Source of the DNA: JBBQWZ01 sp038210135
GTDB lineage: Bacteria; Acidobacteriota; Terriglobia; Bryobacterales; Bryobacteraceae
Length of the DNA stretch: 64,000 nucleotides
Assembly: GCA_038210135.1 (NCBI GenBank)
Contig: JBBQWZ010000004.1
Span: 106,557 to 170,556, forward strand
Direction of reading: 5' to 3'
The position numbers and the translations under genes were made by a program. Position 1 is the stretch's first letter; the number at the start of each line of letters is the position of its first letter. Positions 52,803-61,479 of this stretch are shown here, piece by piece. The notes under the pieces are model-generated. The model was given only the letters and a program-made list of their open reading frames with translations. It ran no database searches and was not told where the DNA came from.

Positions 52803-53848
52803 TTCTTCGCGTCCTTCTCGCGCTGCTCGCCGTCCTCGCGCTCACACGCGCCTCGAGGCCCTGGCCCTTTTCCGCCGATGTCGAGACCGACCCCGCCCGC
52901 GCCGTCGCCCTTCATCCACGCTCCACCAGCCTCCGGACCGCCTACGCTCTCGCTCTCGAGAAATCCGGCAAACTCGCCGAAGCCGAAACCCAACTGCTCG
53001 AAGCCGCCCGCAACGACCACCTCTATGCGACCGCTTGGCAGCTATCTGACTTCTATTTCCGGCATCAGCAGCCCGATGACTTCCTGAAGTGGGCTCACCT
53101 CGCCGCCGAGCGCTCGTACAGCAACCTTTCCGCTCTATTTCGCCTCGCCGATTCCCTCGGAATCTCGGCAAACAATTTCCGAACGCAACTCCTCATCCGC
53201 CCCGCCATCGAACGAAATTACGTCGCCTGGCTTCTCGAGAAAAATCGCCTCAGCGAGATCGACCCCATCGCAAAACTCCTCGCTGCCCGGAATCAGCCCG
53301 AAGATCGCGACCTCCTCATGGCCTTCGTGGACGCCCTTATCTCCCATGGCGACGCGACTCAAGCCCGCGACGCCTGGCAACTCTTCGATCCTCTTCTTCC
53401 TGCCGGAAGCCTCTTAGTCAACCCGGATTTCCGCCGCCAGCCGCTCGCCCGTGGCTTCGATTGGCGTCCCGTCGCCATGGATGGAGTTCGCCAGTTTCTT
53501 GCCAACACCACCGACCCCAGCGAATCCGGTTGGACTCTCGAACTCTCTGGCCGCCAGCCCGAGCTCAGCGAACTGCTCACCCAATACGTCGTCCTCGAAC
53601 CCGGTCAGACCTACACCATAAGTACCGACACGCTTTGCCCTGACGCCGGCTCGCTCGGTTTCGTCTGGCTCCTCCAAGGCACGGAACTCCCTGTCTCCAA
53701 GTCACTTACGCGCATTCGGGCCGTCCAGTCTTTAAACCAACTGATCCTCCGCTATCGCCGTCCACCCGGACAAACCCGCTTCGAAGGACGTCTCACCATC
53801 CACCGCGTCAACTTGGCGATTGCCCTTGCGAATCCACAAGGTAGGTGA
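52799..53848 (+). CDS. Membrane-anchored TPR-like protein
   Basis: 349 residues from TTG 52799, which overlaps the preceding stop. One N-terminal membrane helix (ILRVLLALLAVLALTRA) followed by helical repeats, e.g. LRTAYALALEKSGKLAEAETQLLEAARNDHLYATAWQLSDFYF, which look like TPR units, and a C-terminal beta-rich domain (from about residue 200). The function is unknown. Proteins of this build often accompany O-antigen-ligase-like genes in exopolysaccharide loci as assembly partners. It is the last gene of the polysaccharide block. Confidence 0.7.
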   Translation: MILRVLLALLAVLALTRASRPWPFSADVETDPARAVALHPRSTSLRTAYALALEKSGKLAEAETQLLEAARNDHLYATAWQLSDFYFRHQQPDDFLKWAHLAAERSYSNLSALFRLADSLGISANNFRTQLLIRPAIERNYVAWLLEKNRLSEIDPIAKLLAARNQPEDRDLLMAFVDALISHGDATQARDAWQLFDPLLPAGSLLVNPDFRRQPLARGFDWRPVAMDGVRQFLANTTDPSESGWTLELSGRQPELSELLTQYVVLEPGQTYTISTDTLCPDAGSLGFVWLLQGTELPVSKSLTRIRAVQSLNQLILRYRRPPGQTRFEGRLTIHRVNLAIALANPQGR

Positions 53849-53968
53849 TATCCTCAAAGGCGAACATAAGGAGAAAGTCTTACCGCCGCGATGCAACGCG
53901 TGATACCCTGAGACTTCTCCCCCGGCGGCCGCACTACTCAATTTACGTCCACCACCTCGAGGAGCCCC

Positions 53969-55045
53969 ATGATCGACGAAAAAGAACGCGCCAGAGCGCT
54001 CACCGCCACCCTGAGCCAGATCGAAAAACAATTCGGAAAAGGCTCAATCCTCCGTCTCGGATCGCGCGAAGTCAACGCCGTTCCCTCGATCTCCACCGGT
54101 TCCATCTCGGTGGATTTCGCCCTCGGAATTGGCGGCTTCCCGCGCGGACGTATCTCCGAAATCTTCGGACCGGAATCGTCAGGTAAAACCACCCTCGCCC
54201 TCCAGGTCATCGCCGAAGCGCAGAAGCTCGGCGGCATGGCCGCCTTCATCGACGTCGAACACGCGCTCGATCCCGCCTACGCCCGCAAACTCGGCGTCGA
54301 CGTGGACAACCTTCTCGTGTCCCAGCCTGACTACGGTGAACAGGCCCTCGAAATCACCAACGCGCTGATCACCTCCGGCTCCATCGACGTCCTCGTCCTC
54401 GATTCCGTCGCCGCCCTCGTTCCCAAAGCCGAACTCGACGGCGAAATGGGCGATTCCTTCATGGGTGTCCATGCCCGCCTGATGTCGCAAGCCATGCGCA
54501 AACTCACCGGCATCGTGTCGAAGTCGAATTGCGCCCTGATCTTCATCAACCAGATCCGCGAGAAAATCGGCGTCATGTTCGGCAACCCCGAAACCACCAC
54601 CGGTGGACGCGCGCTGAAGTTCTACTCCTCCGTCCGCGCTGATATCCGCCGCATCGCCGCTATTAAGGAAGGTGACGTTGTCACCGGCAATCGCACCAAA
54701 ATCAAGATCGTCAAGAACAAGTGCGCCCCGCCTTTCCGGGAAGCCGAATTCGACATCATCTACGGCGAAGGCATCTCAAAAGAAGGCGACCTGCTCGATC
54801 TTGGCGTCGCCCACAACATCGTCGAGAAGTCGGGCTCCTGGTACTCCTATAAGAGCGACCGCATCGGCCAGGGTCGCGAAAACGCCCGCCAGTTCCTTAA
54901 GGACAACCAGGACATCAAGGTGAAAGTGGACACCGAGCTCCGCAAGGCTCTTGGCTTGACCCCCGACGCCCCGGTGTCCCACGTCAATGGAGCCCCGCCT
55001 CCCGCCGCCAAGGTGGAAGCAGTCTCCAGCAAAAGCAAAGCCTAG
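53969..55045 (+). CDS. recA: Recombinase RecA
   Basis: 358 residues, near the usual 345-355. Walker A GPESSGKTTLAL (residues 67-78), MAAFIDVEHALDPAYARKLGVD, the DNA-binding region MGVHARLMSQAMRKLTG, FINQIREKIGVMFGNPETTTGGRALKFYSS and a short acidic-poor C-terminal tail. It catalyses homologous strand exchange and LexA self-cleavage. Ribosome site GAGGAG lies 6 bases before the ATG. It is separated from the polysaccharide block by 120 bases and ended by a strong terminator, so it is an independent unit. No LexA box was recognised. Confidence 0.98.
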   Translation: MIDEKERARALTATLSQIEKQFGKGSILRLGSREVNAVPSISTGSISVDFALGIGGFPRGRISEIFGPESSGKTTLALQVIAEAQKLGGMAAFIDVEHALDPAYARKLGVDVDNLLVSQPDYGEQALEITNALITSGSIDVLVLDSVAALVPKAELDGEMGDSFMGVHARLMSQAMRKLTGIVSKSNCALIFINQIREKIGVMFGNPETTTGGRALKFYSSVRADIRRIAAIKEGDVVTGNRTKIKIVKNKCAPPFREAEFDIIYGEGISKEGDLLDLGVAHNIVEKSGSWYSYKSDRIGQGRENARQFLKDNQDIKVKVDTELRKALGLTPDAPVSHVNGAPPPAAKVEAVSSKSKA

Positions 55046-55063
55046 TTAACTTCCGCGAATCGC

Positions 55064-55094
55064 AAAATCCCCGTCCGAAAGGGCGGGGATTTTT
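55064..55094 (+). terminator. Intrinsic terminator of recA
   Basis: Stem AAAATCCCCGTCC paired with GGGCGGGGATTTT around a GAAA tetraloop (one T-G pair), followed by a T-run. It begins 19 bases after the recA stop. Confidence 0.9.
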
Positions 55095-55205
55095 GTTTAT
55101 GCCAGTGCATGTGCAGCCTCAAGCGAGCAAAATCTGGATTGAACCTCAACCGTAAACGACCTCGGCGGTTTTTCGACGAACTCCCGAATCCGAGCCGCGA
55201 CCACA

Positions 55206-55222
55206 GTGCTCCGAAGGAGCAC
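55206..55222 (+). repeat. Second dispersed hairpin family (GTGCTCC-GAA-GGAGCAC)
   Basis: A perfect 7-bp stem with a GAA loop. The surrounding stretch CGAGCCGCGACCACA before it is nearly the same as at 59900-59914, so about 45 bases are repeated between the two sites. Confidence 0.7.
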
Positions 55223-55325
55223 GTCGGAAGCGGGGACACGAAGGAGCACGTCGAAAGCGGACACGAGCCGAAGGAGCGTCGGAAGCGGACACGAACCGAA
55301 GGAGCGTCCGAAGCGGGAAACGAGC
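55211..55325 (+). repeat. Four imperfect tandem units of about 28 bases
   Basis: Units begin with (CG)AAGGAGC and continue (AC)GTCGGAAGCGGACACGA-like; the unit length varies by 1-3 bases and sequence by a few substitutions. They extend the right arm of the hairpin at 55206. They are not CRISPR: there are no unique spacers of constant length. Together with the terminator and short ORF they fill the 567-base gap after recA. Confidence 0.65.
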
Positions 55326-55382
55326 TTTGATTCTCGACCAACCGGCGCCATCCCAAACACACCCAAAGGAACTCCCCCTTAG

Positions 55383-55559
55383 ATGCCCCAGTACGACACC
55401 AACGTAATTTCCTCCCTCCAGGCCGCCCCAGCCCGTAACTTTGCCGCGGCTTCCGTGGTCATTGCTATAGGTAGCTTTGGCTCCAGCGGGAAACTAGCGT
55501 TAACATCGATTTACAGACAGTACGTACACGCGCCAACCACTCTTTCGTCAAAGACGTAA
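55383..55559 (+). CDS. Possible 58-residue small protein
   Basis: ATG 55383 opens a 58-codon frame starting MPQYDTNVISSLQ with a hydrophobic patch (FAAASVVIAIGSF). AAAGGAA lies about 13 bases upstream, a bit far for a ribosome site. No family is recognised. It precedes the Gly-rich secreted protein by 53 bases. It could equally be chance. Confidence 0.22.
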   Translation: MPQYDTNVISSLQAAPARNFAAASVVIAIGSFGSSGKLALTSIYRQYVHAPTTLSSKT

Positions 55560-55612
55560 GAGCCGACACGGCGTCAGACGTAAAGTAAGAAAAATCCCGC
55601 CAGGAAACGATA

Positions 55613-56827
55613 ATGATGAGATTCAAGTTGTTCATACCAGTAGTGTTGTTGCTCGCCGCTCTGACTGCGGCCGCGCAGACGCCGAGCAAAAATATCGTCG
55701 GCACCGTCACGGCGGTCCGGGCCGATGCGTCGGAGATCGACTCCAAGGCGGACACGGGCGTCGTCACCGTGATTAAAATCGCCCCCGAAACCAGCCTCAA
55801 GAGCGTAGCCCCCGGCGAAACCAGCCTCTCGAAGGCGGTGGACGCCACCGTGGACACCATCCACCCCGGCGATCGCGTCCTCGTCACCATGCAGGGAGAT
55901 GTTGTCCGCCGCGTCATCGTGATGCAGGCCAAGAGCATCGACGCGTGGAAGGAAGCCGACAAAGCCGAGTGGCAGAAGCGCGGCGTCGCCGGAGTCGTCA
56001 AGGAAAAGAAGGGCAACGAGCTGACCCTCAAAGGTCCCGCCGAGGCCATCTACGTCATCACGCTAAAACCCAACGCCACCTTCAAACGCTATCCCGCCGA
56101 ATCGGTGAAGTTCGCCGACGCGAAAATCAGCAAGCTCGATGAAGTCCAGGTCGGCGACCAGTTGCGCGCCCGTGGCGAGAAATCAGCCGACGGCCACGCC
56201 GTCACCGCCGACGAAGTCGTCTTCGGAACCTTCGTCACCCGCGCCGGCGTCATCCAATCCGTTAACCCCGATACCGGCGAAATCGTCGCCAAAGATATCG
56301 GCGGCAAAGAAACCCTCACCGTCCACATCACCGCGGATTCGCAAATCAAGAAGTTCGGCTTCGGCGGCGGCCCAGGTGGCCCCGGCGGCGCCGGACCGGG
56401 TGGACCCGGTGGCCCCGGCGGCGAACGCGGACCCGGTATGCGCACTCCTCCCGCTGACGGCGGCACCCCACGCGCCGGCGGACCTCCCCCCGGAGCTGGT
56501 GGCCCTGGCGGTCCCGGTGGCCCAGGCGGACCGGGCGGCGCGCCCCGCCGTTTCGACGTCTCTCAGATCGTTGAACGCCTTCCCGCGGGCACCAAATCCG
56601 ACCTCAAGGTCGGCGAAACCATCGTATTCTCCAGTTCCGTAGCCTTGGCTTCCCAAGGCTCAAAAAACAACCTCACCGCCATCATGCTCATCTCGAATGC
56701 GGAACGTCTGCTCGCCATGGCCGCTCCCCCGCGTCCCGCGCAACAGCGCGACATGGCCTTCGGCAGTGGCGGCGGCGGTGGTGGCGGAATGGGCCTCGGC
56801 GGCCTCGAATTACCGATTTTCCAATAA
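55613..56827 (+). CDS. Secreted beta-barrel-repeat protein with Gly-Pro-rich linker
   Basis: 404 residues. Signal peptide (LFIPVVLLLAALTAAAQ). The first 230 residues contain three repeats of a small OB/SH3-like unit (NIVGTVTAVRADASEIDSK; GVAGVVKEKKGNELTLKGP; AGVIQSVNPDTGEIVAKDI), like DUF5666-type domains. A collagen-like Gly-Pro-rich stretch follows at about residues 245-310, then another domain and a Gly-rich tail. Function unknown, cell-surface or periplasmic. A TonB-dependent receptor with a similar Gly-rich insert is encoded 31 bases downstream, suggesting cotranscription and perhaps contact between the two. A second ATG at 55616 is an alternative start. Confidence 0.75.
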   Translation: MMRFKLFIPVVLLLAALTAAAQTPSKNIVGTVTAVRADASEIDSKADTGVVTVIKIAPETSLKSVAPGETSLSKAVDATVDTIHPGDRVLVTMQGDVVRRVIVMQAKSIDAWKEADKAEWQKRGVAGVVKEKKGNELTLKGPAEAIYVITLKPNATFKRYPAESVKFADAKISKLDEVQVGDQLRARGEKSADGHAVTADEVVFGTFVTRAGVIQSVNPDTGEIVAKDIGGKETLTVHITADSQIKKFGFGGGPGGPGGAGPGGPGGPGGERGPGMRTPPADGGTPRAGGPPPGAGGPGGPGGPGGPGGAPRRFDVSQIVERLPAGTKSDLKVGETIVFSSSVALASQGSKNNLTAIMLISNAERLLAMAAPPRPAQQRDMAFGSGGGGGGGMGLGGLELPIFQ

Positions 56828-56858
56828 ACAAAAAAATAGAACGGCTTAAGTCAAACGA

Positions 56859-59798
56859 ATGAATCGAACCTTCCAACTCTGCTTAGCGGTGGCCTGTTTT
56901 TGCCTCGCAATGATGGCGCAAACAACAGCGCTCACCGTGAAAGGCACCGTGACGGATCCGTCCGGCGCCGCCGTCCCGGACGCCCAGGTTTTCCTGCGTG
57001 GTCCCAAGGGCGAACAGCGCACGCGGAGCGGTAAGCTCGGTGAATATACCTTCGTACTGCCCCAGCCCGGCAAGTTCCAACTCCGCGTCAACGCCAAGGG
57101 CTTCGCCCTCTATCAACAGGACAGCGTAGACATCCCCGCCGGCCTCGAACTCAACGTCCAGCTCTCCATCACCGCCGACGCACAAGTGGTCAACGTCACC
57201 GACGAAATCAAAACCGTCTCCACCGACCCCGCCGCAAACGCCGGCGCCCTGGTCCTAAAGGAAAAGGACCTCGAAGCCCTCTCCGACGATCCCGACGAGC
57301 TGCAGCAGCAGTTGCAAGCTTTGGCCGGTCCCGGTTCCGGCCCCAACGGCGGCCAGGTCTTCATCGACGGCTTCACCGGCGGCCAGTTGCCCCCGAAATC
57401 CTCCATCCGCGAGATCCGCGTGAACTCGAATCCGTTCTCGCCCGAATATGACCGTCCCGGCTTCGGCCGCATCGAAATCTTTACCAAGCCTGGCACCGAC
57501 CGGTTTCACGGCTCCGCGTTCCTGCAATTCAATAAAGAAGCGCTGAACAGCCGCAGTCCGCTGCTGACGCAATCCACGCGCCCTCCCTATAAGACCTGGT
57601 TCGGCAACTTCAATCTCACCGGTCCCATCATCAAGCAGAAGGCGTCCTTCGGCTTCAATTTCGATCGCCGCGCCATCACCGAAAACGCGTTTATTATCGC
57701 CACCACCCTCGACAGCAATTTCAATCCGCTGTCGGTCAACCAGGGCGTTGTCACGCCTCAGACCCGCACCTCCATCTCGCCCCGCCTGGATTACATGATC
57801 AACGCGAAGAACACCATGGTTCTCCGCTACATGCACTCCCAGAACGATCAGGAAGGCCAGGGCATCGGCGGCTTCAGCCTGGCGAGCAAGGGCTACAAAG
57901 CGACCGATACGGAAAACTCCATTCAGTTCACCGAAACCGCGATCCTTTCATCCACTACCATCAGCGAAACCCGCTTCCAGTACCTCCGCAGCGATCGCGC
58001 TGAATTCGGCGACGCGACCATCCCGGCGATCTCCGTCCAAAGCGCTTTCAACGGCGGCGGAGCCCAGATCGGAAACTCCAGTTCCCTCACCAACCACCTC
58101 GAGTGGAGCAACGTCACCAGCATGAACAAAGGCCGCCACGCTTATAAATTCGGCGGCCGCGTCCGCCGCACAAACCTGGACGACATCTCGGTGAATAACT
58201 TCAGCGGAACCTATTCGTTCTTCTCCGGGCAGGGCGTCGCGCTGGACGCGAACAACAACCCGATCGCGGGTCCGTTCGTCGATCTGACGGCGCTTGCCCG
58301 TTATCGCAACACCCTGATCCTCCAGTCGAAAGGCTACACCGGCACCCAGCTGGCCGCCCTCGGCCTCGGAGCCAGCCAGTTGAGCCTCGCCGGCGGACAG
58401 CCCGAAGCCGTCGTCCATCAATACGACTTCGGCTTCTTCGCCAACGACGACTGGAAAGTGCGCCCGAATCTGACTCTCAGCTACGGCCTCCGCTACGAGG
58501 CGCAGACCAACCTCGGCGACAAGAACGACTGGTCGCCGCGCGTAGCCGTCGCATGGGCCATCGATGGAAACGCCAACAAAGTCGCGAAGACCATCTTCCG
58601 CGGCGGCTTCGGAACCTTCTACGACCGCTTCAGCGAAAACTCCACCCTCTCCTCCCAACGCTTCAACGGAATCAATCAGCCGTCGTACCTGATTCTGAAC
58701 CCGCTGACCTTCCCGGTCATTCCGTCGCTCGCCTCGCTGACCTCCAGCCCGCAGCGGCTTCAGATCGTGGATAGCACCCTGGTCGCCCCGCGCATTTATC
58801 AGGTCAGCGCCGGGATCGAACGCCAACTGAGCAAATCCGCCCGCCTCAGCATCTCCTACATCGCAGCCCGCGGCGTCCACGTTCTGCGCCAGCGCAACAT
58901 CAACGCGCCCATCAACGGATCCTATCCGTTCGGCGACAAACAACTCCGCTACATCTACGAATCCACCGGCTTCAGCCGCGGCAACCAGATCGTGTTTAGC
59001 CCGAACATGAACTTCAAGCGCGTCTCCCTGTTTGGCTTCTACTCGCTCGGCTTCGGCAAATCGGACGCCGAAGGCCTCCCCGCCGATCCCTACAATCTGC
59101 GCGCGGAATACGGCCCGTCTAACTTCTCCGACGTCCGCCATCGCCTCATCATCGGCTCCAGCATCAACCTTCCGAAAACCATCAGCCTCAGCCCGTTCCT
59201 GTCGATCAACTCGGGCTCGCCCTACAACATCACCAGCGGCCGCGACCTCAACCTCGACGGCACCCCGGCGGAACGCCCCGCGCTCCTCGACCTTTCTTCC
59301 GCCGCCTGCGTCGGACCCAGCCTCAAGTACACCGCGCAGTTCGGCTGCTTCAACCTTGCTCCCGCTCCCGGCACTCCAACCCTCGGGCGCAACTTCGGCC
59401 GCGGCCCCATGACCGCCACCCTTAACCTCCGCGTCTCCAAAACCTGGGGCTTCGGACCCAGCCGGGAAGGTTCCGCTCCGCAAGGCGGCGGTGACGGTGG
59501 CATGGGCGGACCTCCCGGAGGCGGCGGCGGTCCTCGCGGCGGCGGCGGCGGAATGCCCGGCGGCATGATGCGCGGCGGCGGTGGACGCGGCGGTGGCGGA
59601 GCCAGCACCGGCAAACGCTACAACCTGACCTTCTCCGCCTCTGCGCAGAACCTGCTGAATCACGCCAACTACGGCTCTCCCGTCGGCGACCTCGGCTCCA
59701 CCTTCTTCGGCCAGAGCATCACCCTCGGCGGCGCCTTCCGCGGCGGCAACGGCACCTACAACCGCAAAGTGGATCTCCAACTCCGCTTCCAGTTCTAG
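56859..59798 (+). CDS. Oar-like TonB-dependent receptor with Gly-rich periplasmic insert
   Basis: 979 residues. Signal peptide (LAVACFCLAMMAQ), carboxypeptidase-regulatory-like domain (LTVKGTVTDPSGAAVPDAQVFL to GFALYQQ), plug (FIDGFTGGQLPPKSSIREIRVNSNPFSPEYDRPGFGRIEIFTKPG) and barrel ending VDLQLRFQF. Between barrel strands near residue 870-915 sits a run of Gly with Met, Pro and Arg, unusual for a barrel loop. Its plug differs from the three upstream receptors, so it is a separate subfamily. It follows the Gly-rich secreted protein gene closely. Confidence 0.92.
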   Translation: MNRTFQLCLAVACFCLAMMAQTTALTVKGTVTDPSGAAVPDAQVFLRGPKGEQRTRSGKLGEYTFVLPQPGKFQLRVNAKGFALYQQDSVDIPAGLELNVQLSITADAQVVNVTDEIKTVSTDPAANAGALVLKEKDLEALSDDPDELQQQLQALAGPGSGPNGGQVFIDGFTGGQLPPKSSIREIRVNSNPFSPEYDRPGFGRIEIFTKPGTDRFHGSAFLQFNKEALNSRSPLLTQSTRPPYKTWFGNFNLTGPIIKQKASFGFNFDRRAITENAFIIATTLDSNFNPLSVNQGVVTPQTRTSISPRLDYMINAKNTMVLRYMHSQNDQEGQGIGGFSLASKGYKATDTENSIQFTETAILSSTTISETRFQYLRSDRAEFGDATIPAISVQSAFNGGGAQIGNSSSLTNHLEWSNVTSMNKGRHAYKFGGRVRRTNLDDISVNNFSGTYSFFSGQGVALDANNNPIAGPFVDLTALARYRNTLILQSKGYTGTQLAALGLGASQLSLAGGQPEAVVHQYDFGFFANDDWKVRPNLTLSYGLRYEAQTNLGDKNDWSPRVAVAWAIDGNANKVAKTIFRGGFGTFYDRFSENSTLSSQRFNGINQPSYLILNPLTFPVIPSLASLTSSPQRLQIVDSTLVAPRIYQVSAGIERQLSKSARLSISYIAARGVHVLRQRNINAPINGSYPFGDKQLRYIYESTGFSRGNQIVFSPNMNFKRVSLFGFYSLGFGKSDAEGLPADPYNLRAEYGPSNFSDVRHRLIIGSSINLPKTISLSPFLSINSGSPYNITSGRDLNLDGTPAERPALLDLSSAACVGPSLKYTAQFGCFNLAPAPGTPTLGRNFGRGPMTATLNLRVSKTWGFGPSREGSAPQGGGDGGMGGPPGGGGGPRGGGGGMPGGMMRGGGGRGGGGASTGKRYNLTFSASAQNLLNHANYGSPVGDLGSTFFGQSITLGGAFRGGNGTYNRKVDLQLRFQF

Positions 59799-59811
59799 AC
59801 TTTTTTGAGTG

Positions 59812-59832
59812 GCATAGGCCTCCGGCCTGTGC
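59812..59832 (+). repeat. Third dispersed hairpin family (GCATAGGCC)
   Basis: GCATAGGCC and GGCCTGTGC form a 9-bp stem (one T-G pair) around a TCC loop, 13 bases after the receptor stop. The same sequence, with the flanking AGTG, recurs at 63534-63554. It may also act as a 3' end hairpin. Confidence 0.75.
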
Positions 59833-59914
59833 ACGTCCCATCAAAGCGGAACGCATGAATTTCCGCGCAAGAAGCGCGCCCCTTCGACGAGCCCGAAACC
59901 GAGCCGCGACTACA

Positions 59915-59931
59915 GTGCTCCGAAGGAGCAC
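59915..59931 (+). repeat. Second copy of GTGCTCC-GAA-GGAGCAC hairpin
   Basis: Same perfect stem-loop and left flank as at 55206, but without the tandem units on its right side. It lies in the 233-base gap between the receptor and the PhoPQ-related gene, which otherwise holds only the GCATAGGCC hairpin and a promoter. Confidence 0.7.
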
Positions 59932-60017
59932 GCCAGGAGCAGACACTTAACTGTGATTCTTGGCAGTGTCCTAGGACACCTACCTGTAATTTTTCGACGA
60001 ACCACCGGCGTGCCTTA

Positions 60018-60023
60018 TATACT
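60018..60023 (+). promoter_or_regulatory. Probable -10 box, leaderless start
   Basis: TATACT lies 8 bases before the ATG at 60032, so transcription would start at or within two bases of the start codon. TTCGAC at 59993 could be a poor -35 at long spacing. Confidence 0.45.
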
Positions 60024-60031
60024 GATCCCTG

Positions 60032-61444
60032 ATGCGTCTACGCCGACTCGCCCTCCCGCTCCTCCTGTGCGCCACCGCCCTCTTCGCCCAAATCAAGGAA
60101 ACCGCGCTCGATCGCTACGTCGCCGCTAAAGATCCCGTCTACGCCTGGAAGCTGGTCAAAACCATCCCCGGCGACGGCTACCGCACCGACGTCCTCGAAC
60201 TCACCTCGCAAACCTGGCGCACCGAAAAAGACGTGGACCGCCCCGTCTGGAAGCACTGGCTCTCCATCACCCGGCCCGATAAGGTCACCTCCAACAAGGC
60301 CCTCCTATTCATCGGCGGAGGCAAGAACGGCGACCCCGCTCCCGCCAAGACTAATGCCCGCTCGGTCCGCATCGCCACCGAAACCAACTCCCTCGTCGCC
60401 GACCTCGGCATGGTTCCCAATCAGCCCCTGTTCTTCACCGACACGCCCGATAAAGGACGCTCCGAAGACGACGCCATCGCCTACTCCCGCGTCAAACATT
60501 TCACCACCAAGGACGACACCTGGCTCATCCGCCTCGCCATGGTGAAAAGCGGAGTCCGCGCTATGGACGCCATCCAGGAATTCGCCGCCACCGAAGCCGG
60601 CGGCAAAACCAGGATCGACAACTTCGTCGTCGCCGGAGGCTCCAAGCGCGGCTGGACCACCTGGCTCGTCGGAGCCGTCGATCCCCGCGTCGTCGCCATC
60701 ATGCCCCTGGTCATCGACGCGCTTAACAGCGAAGAAATCACCAGGCATCACTTTGAAGCCTACGGCTTCTTCTCGCCCGCGCTCGGCGACTACGTCCGTC
60801 ACGGTCTCTTTCCAGCCAAAATCGGTACCCCCGAATACAAGGCCGTCCTCTCGATCGAAGATCCCTACTATTACCTCGACCGCCCGCGGATGAAGATGCC
60901 AAAATTCCTCATCAACGCGTCCGGCGACCAGTTCTTCCTCCCCGACAATTCCCACCTCTACTACGACAAGGTGAAAGAGGAAAAACACATCCGCTACGTG
61001 CCCAACGTGAAGCACAACCTCGAAGGCGGAGACGCCACCGACAGCATGCTGGCCTTCTATCAGGCCATCCTCACCAACACCCCGCGTCCCAAATTCTCCT
61101 GGAAGATCGTCAACGGCTCCATCGTCGTCAATGTCCACGACAAGCCCGCCGAAGTCACCCTTTGGCAGGCCACCAATCCCGACGCAAGAGACTTCCGCCT
61201 CGATATCATCGGCAAGGCCTACAAGCCCACCAAACTGACCGAAGAGAAAAAGGGAGTCTACGTCGCGCAAGTAGCCAAGCCCCCGAACGGCTTCACCGCC
61301 TTCTACGTAGAGCTAACCTACCCCGGTCCCCCCGGCACCAGTAGCAACGCCCCCTTCAAATTCACCACCGAAGTCATCGTAGTCCCCGACGTCCTCCCTT
61401 TCAAATGGGAAGACGCCGCCAAGAAGTACCCAGGCGGGAACTAA
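60032..61444 (+). CDS. PhoPQ-activated pathogenicity-related (PqaA-type) protein
   Basis: 470 residues. Signal peptide (LALPLLLCATALFAQ) then the PhoPQ_related domain: ETALDRYVAAKDPVYAWKLV, WKHWLSITRPDKV, ALLFIGGGKNGD, FVVAGGSKRGWTTWLVGAVDPRV (alpha/beta-hydrolase nucleophile elbow, Ser in GGSKRG), MPKFLINASGDQFFLPD (acid) and VPNVKHNLEGGDA (His). The set implies a secreted alpha/beta hydrolase; the substrate is unknown for the family. PqaA in Salmonella is linked to antimicrobial-peptide resistance, but a PhoPQ link here is not implied. Confidence 0.9.
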   Translation: MRLRRLALPLLLCATALFAQIKETALDRYVAAKDPVYAWKLVKTIPGDGYRTDVLELTSQTWRTEKDVDRPVWKHWLSITRPDKVTSNKALLFIGGGKNGDPAPAKTNARSVRIATETNSLVADLGMVPNQPLFFTDTPDKGRSEDDAIAYSRVKHFTTKDDTWLIRLAMVKSGVRAMDAIQEFAATEAGGKTRIDNFVVAGGSKRGWTTWLVGAVDPRVVAIMPLVIDALNSEEITRHHFEAYGFFSPALGDYVRHGLFPAKIGTPEYKAVLSIEDPYYYLDRPRMKMPKFLINASGDQFFLPDNSHLYYDKVKEEKHIRYVPNVKHNLEGGDATDSMLAFYQAILTNTPRPKFSWKIVNGSIVVNVHDKPAEVTLWQATNPDARDFRLDIIGKAYKPTKLTEEKKGVYVAQVAKPPNGFTAFYVELTYPGPPGTSSNAPFKFTTEVIVVPDVLPFKWEDAAKKYPGGN

Positions 61445-61456
61445 ACGCCCCTTGAA

Positions 61457-61476
61457 CCCGGAGCGTAAGCGACGGG
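61457..61476 (+). repeat. REP-like hairpin flanking the RAYT relic (3' side)
   Basis: CCCGGAGCGTAAGCGACGGG: outer CCCG/CGGG, tandem G-A mismatches, inner GC/GC, GTAA loop, all pairs intact. Preceded by CTTGAA and followed by ACT. Confidence 0.85.
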
Positions 61477-61479
61477 ACT

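Noticed and set aside
55211..55325. Possible CRISPR-like array
   Set aside because: Units are contiguous imperfect repeats without unique spacers, and no cas genes are present.
57948..59834. 628-codon open frame on the minus strand
   Set aside because: Antisense shadow of the 56859 receptor; same skewed composition and no family resemblance.
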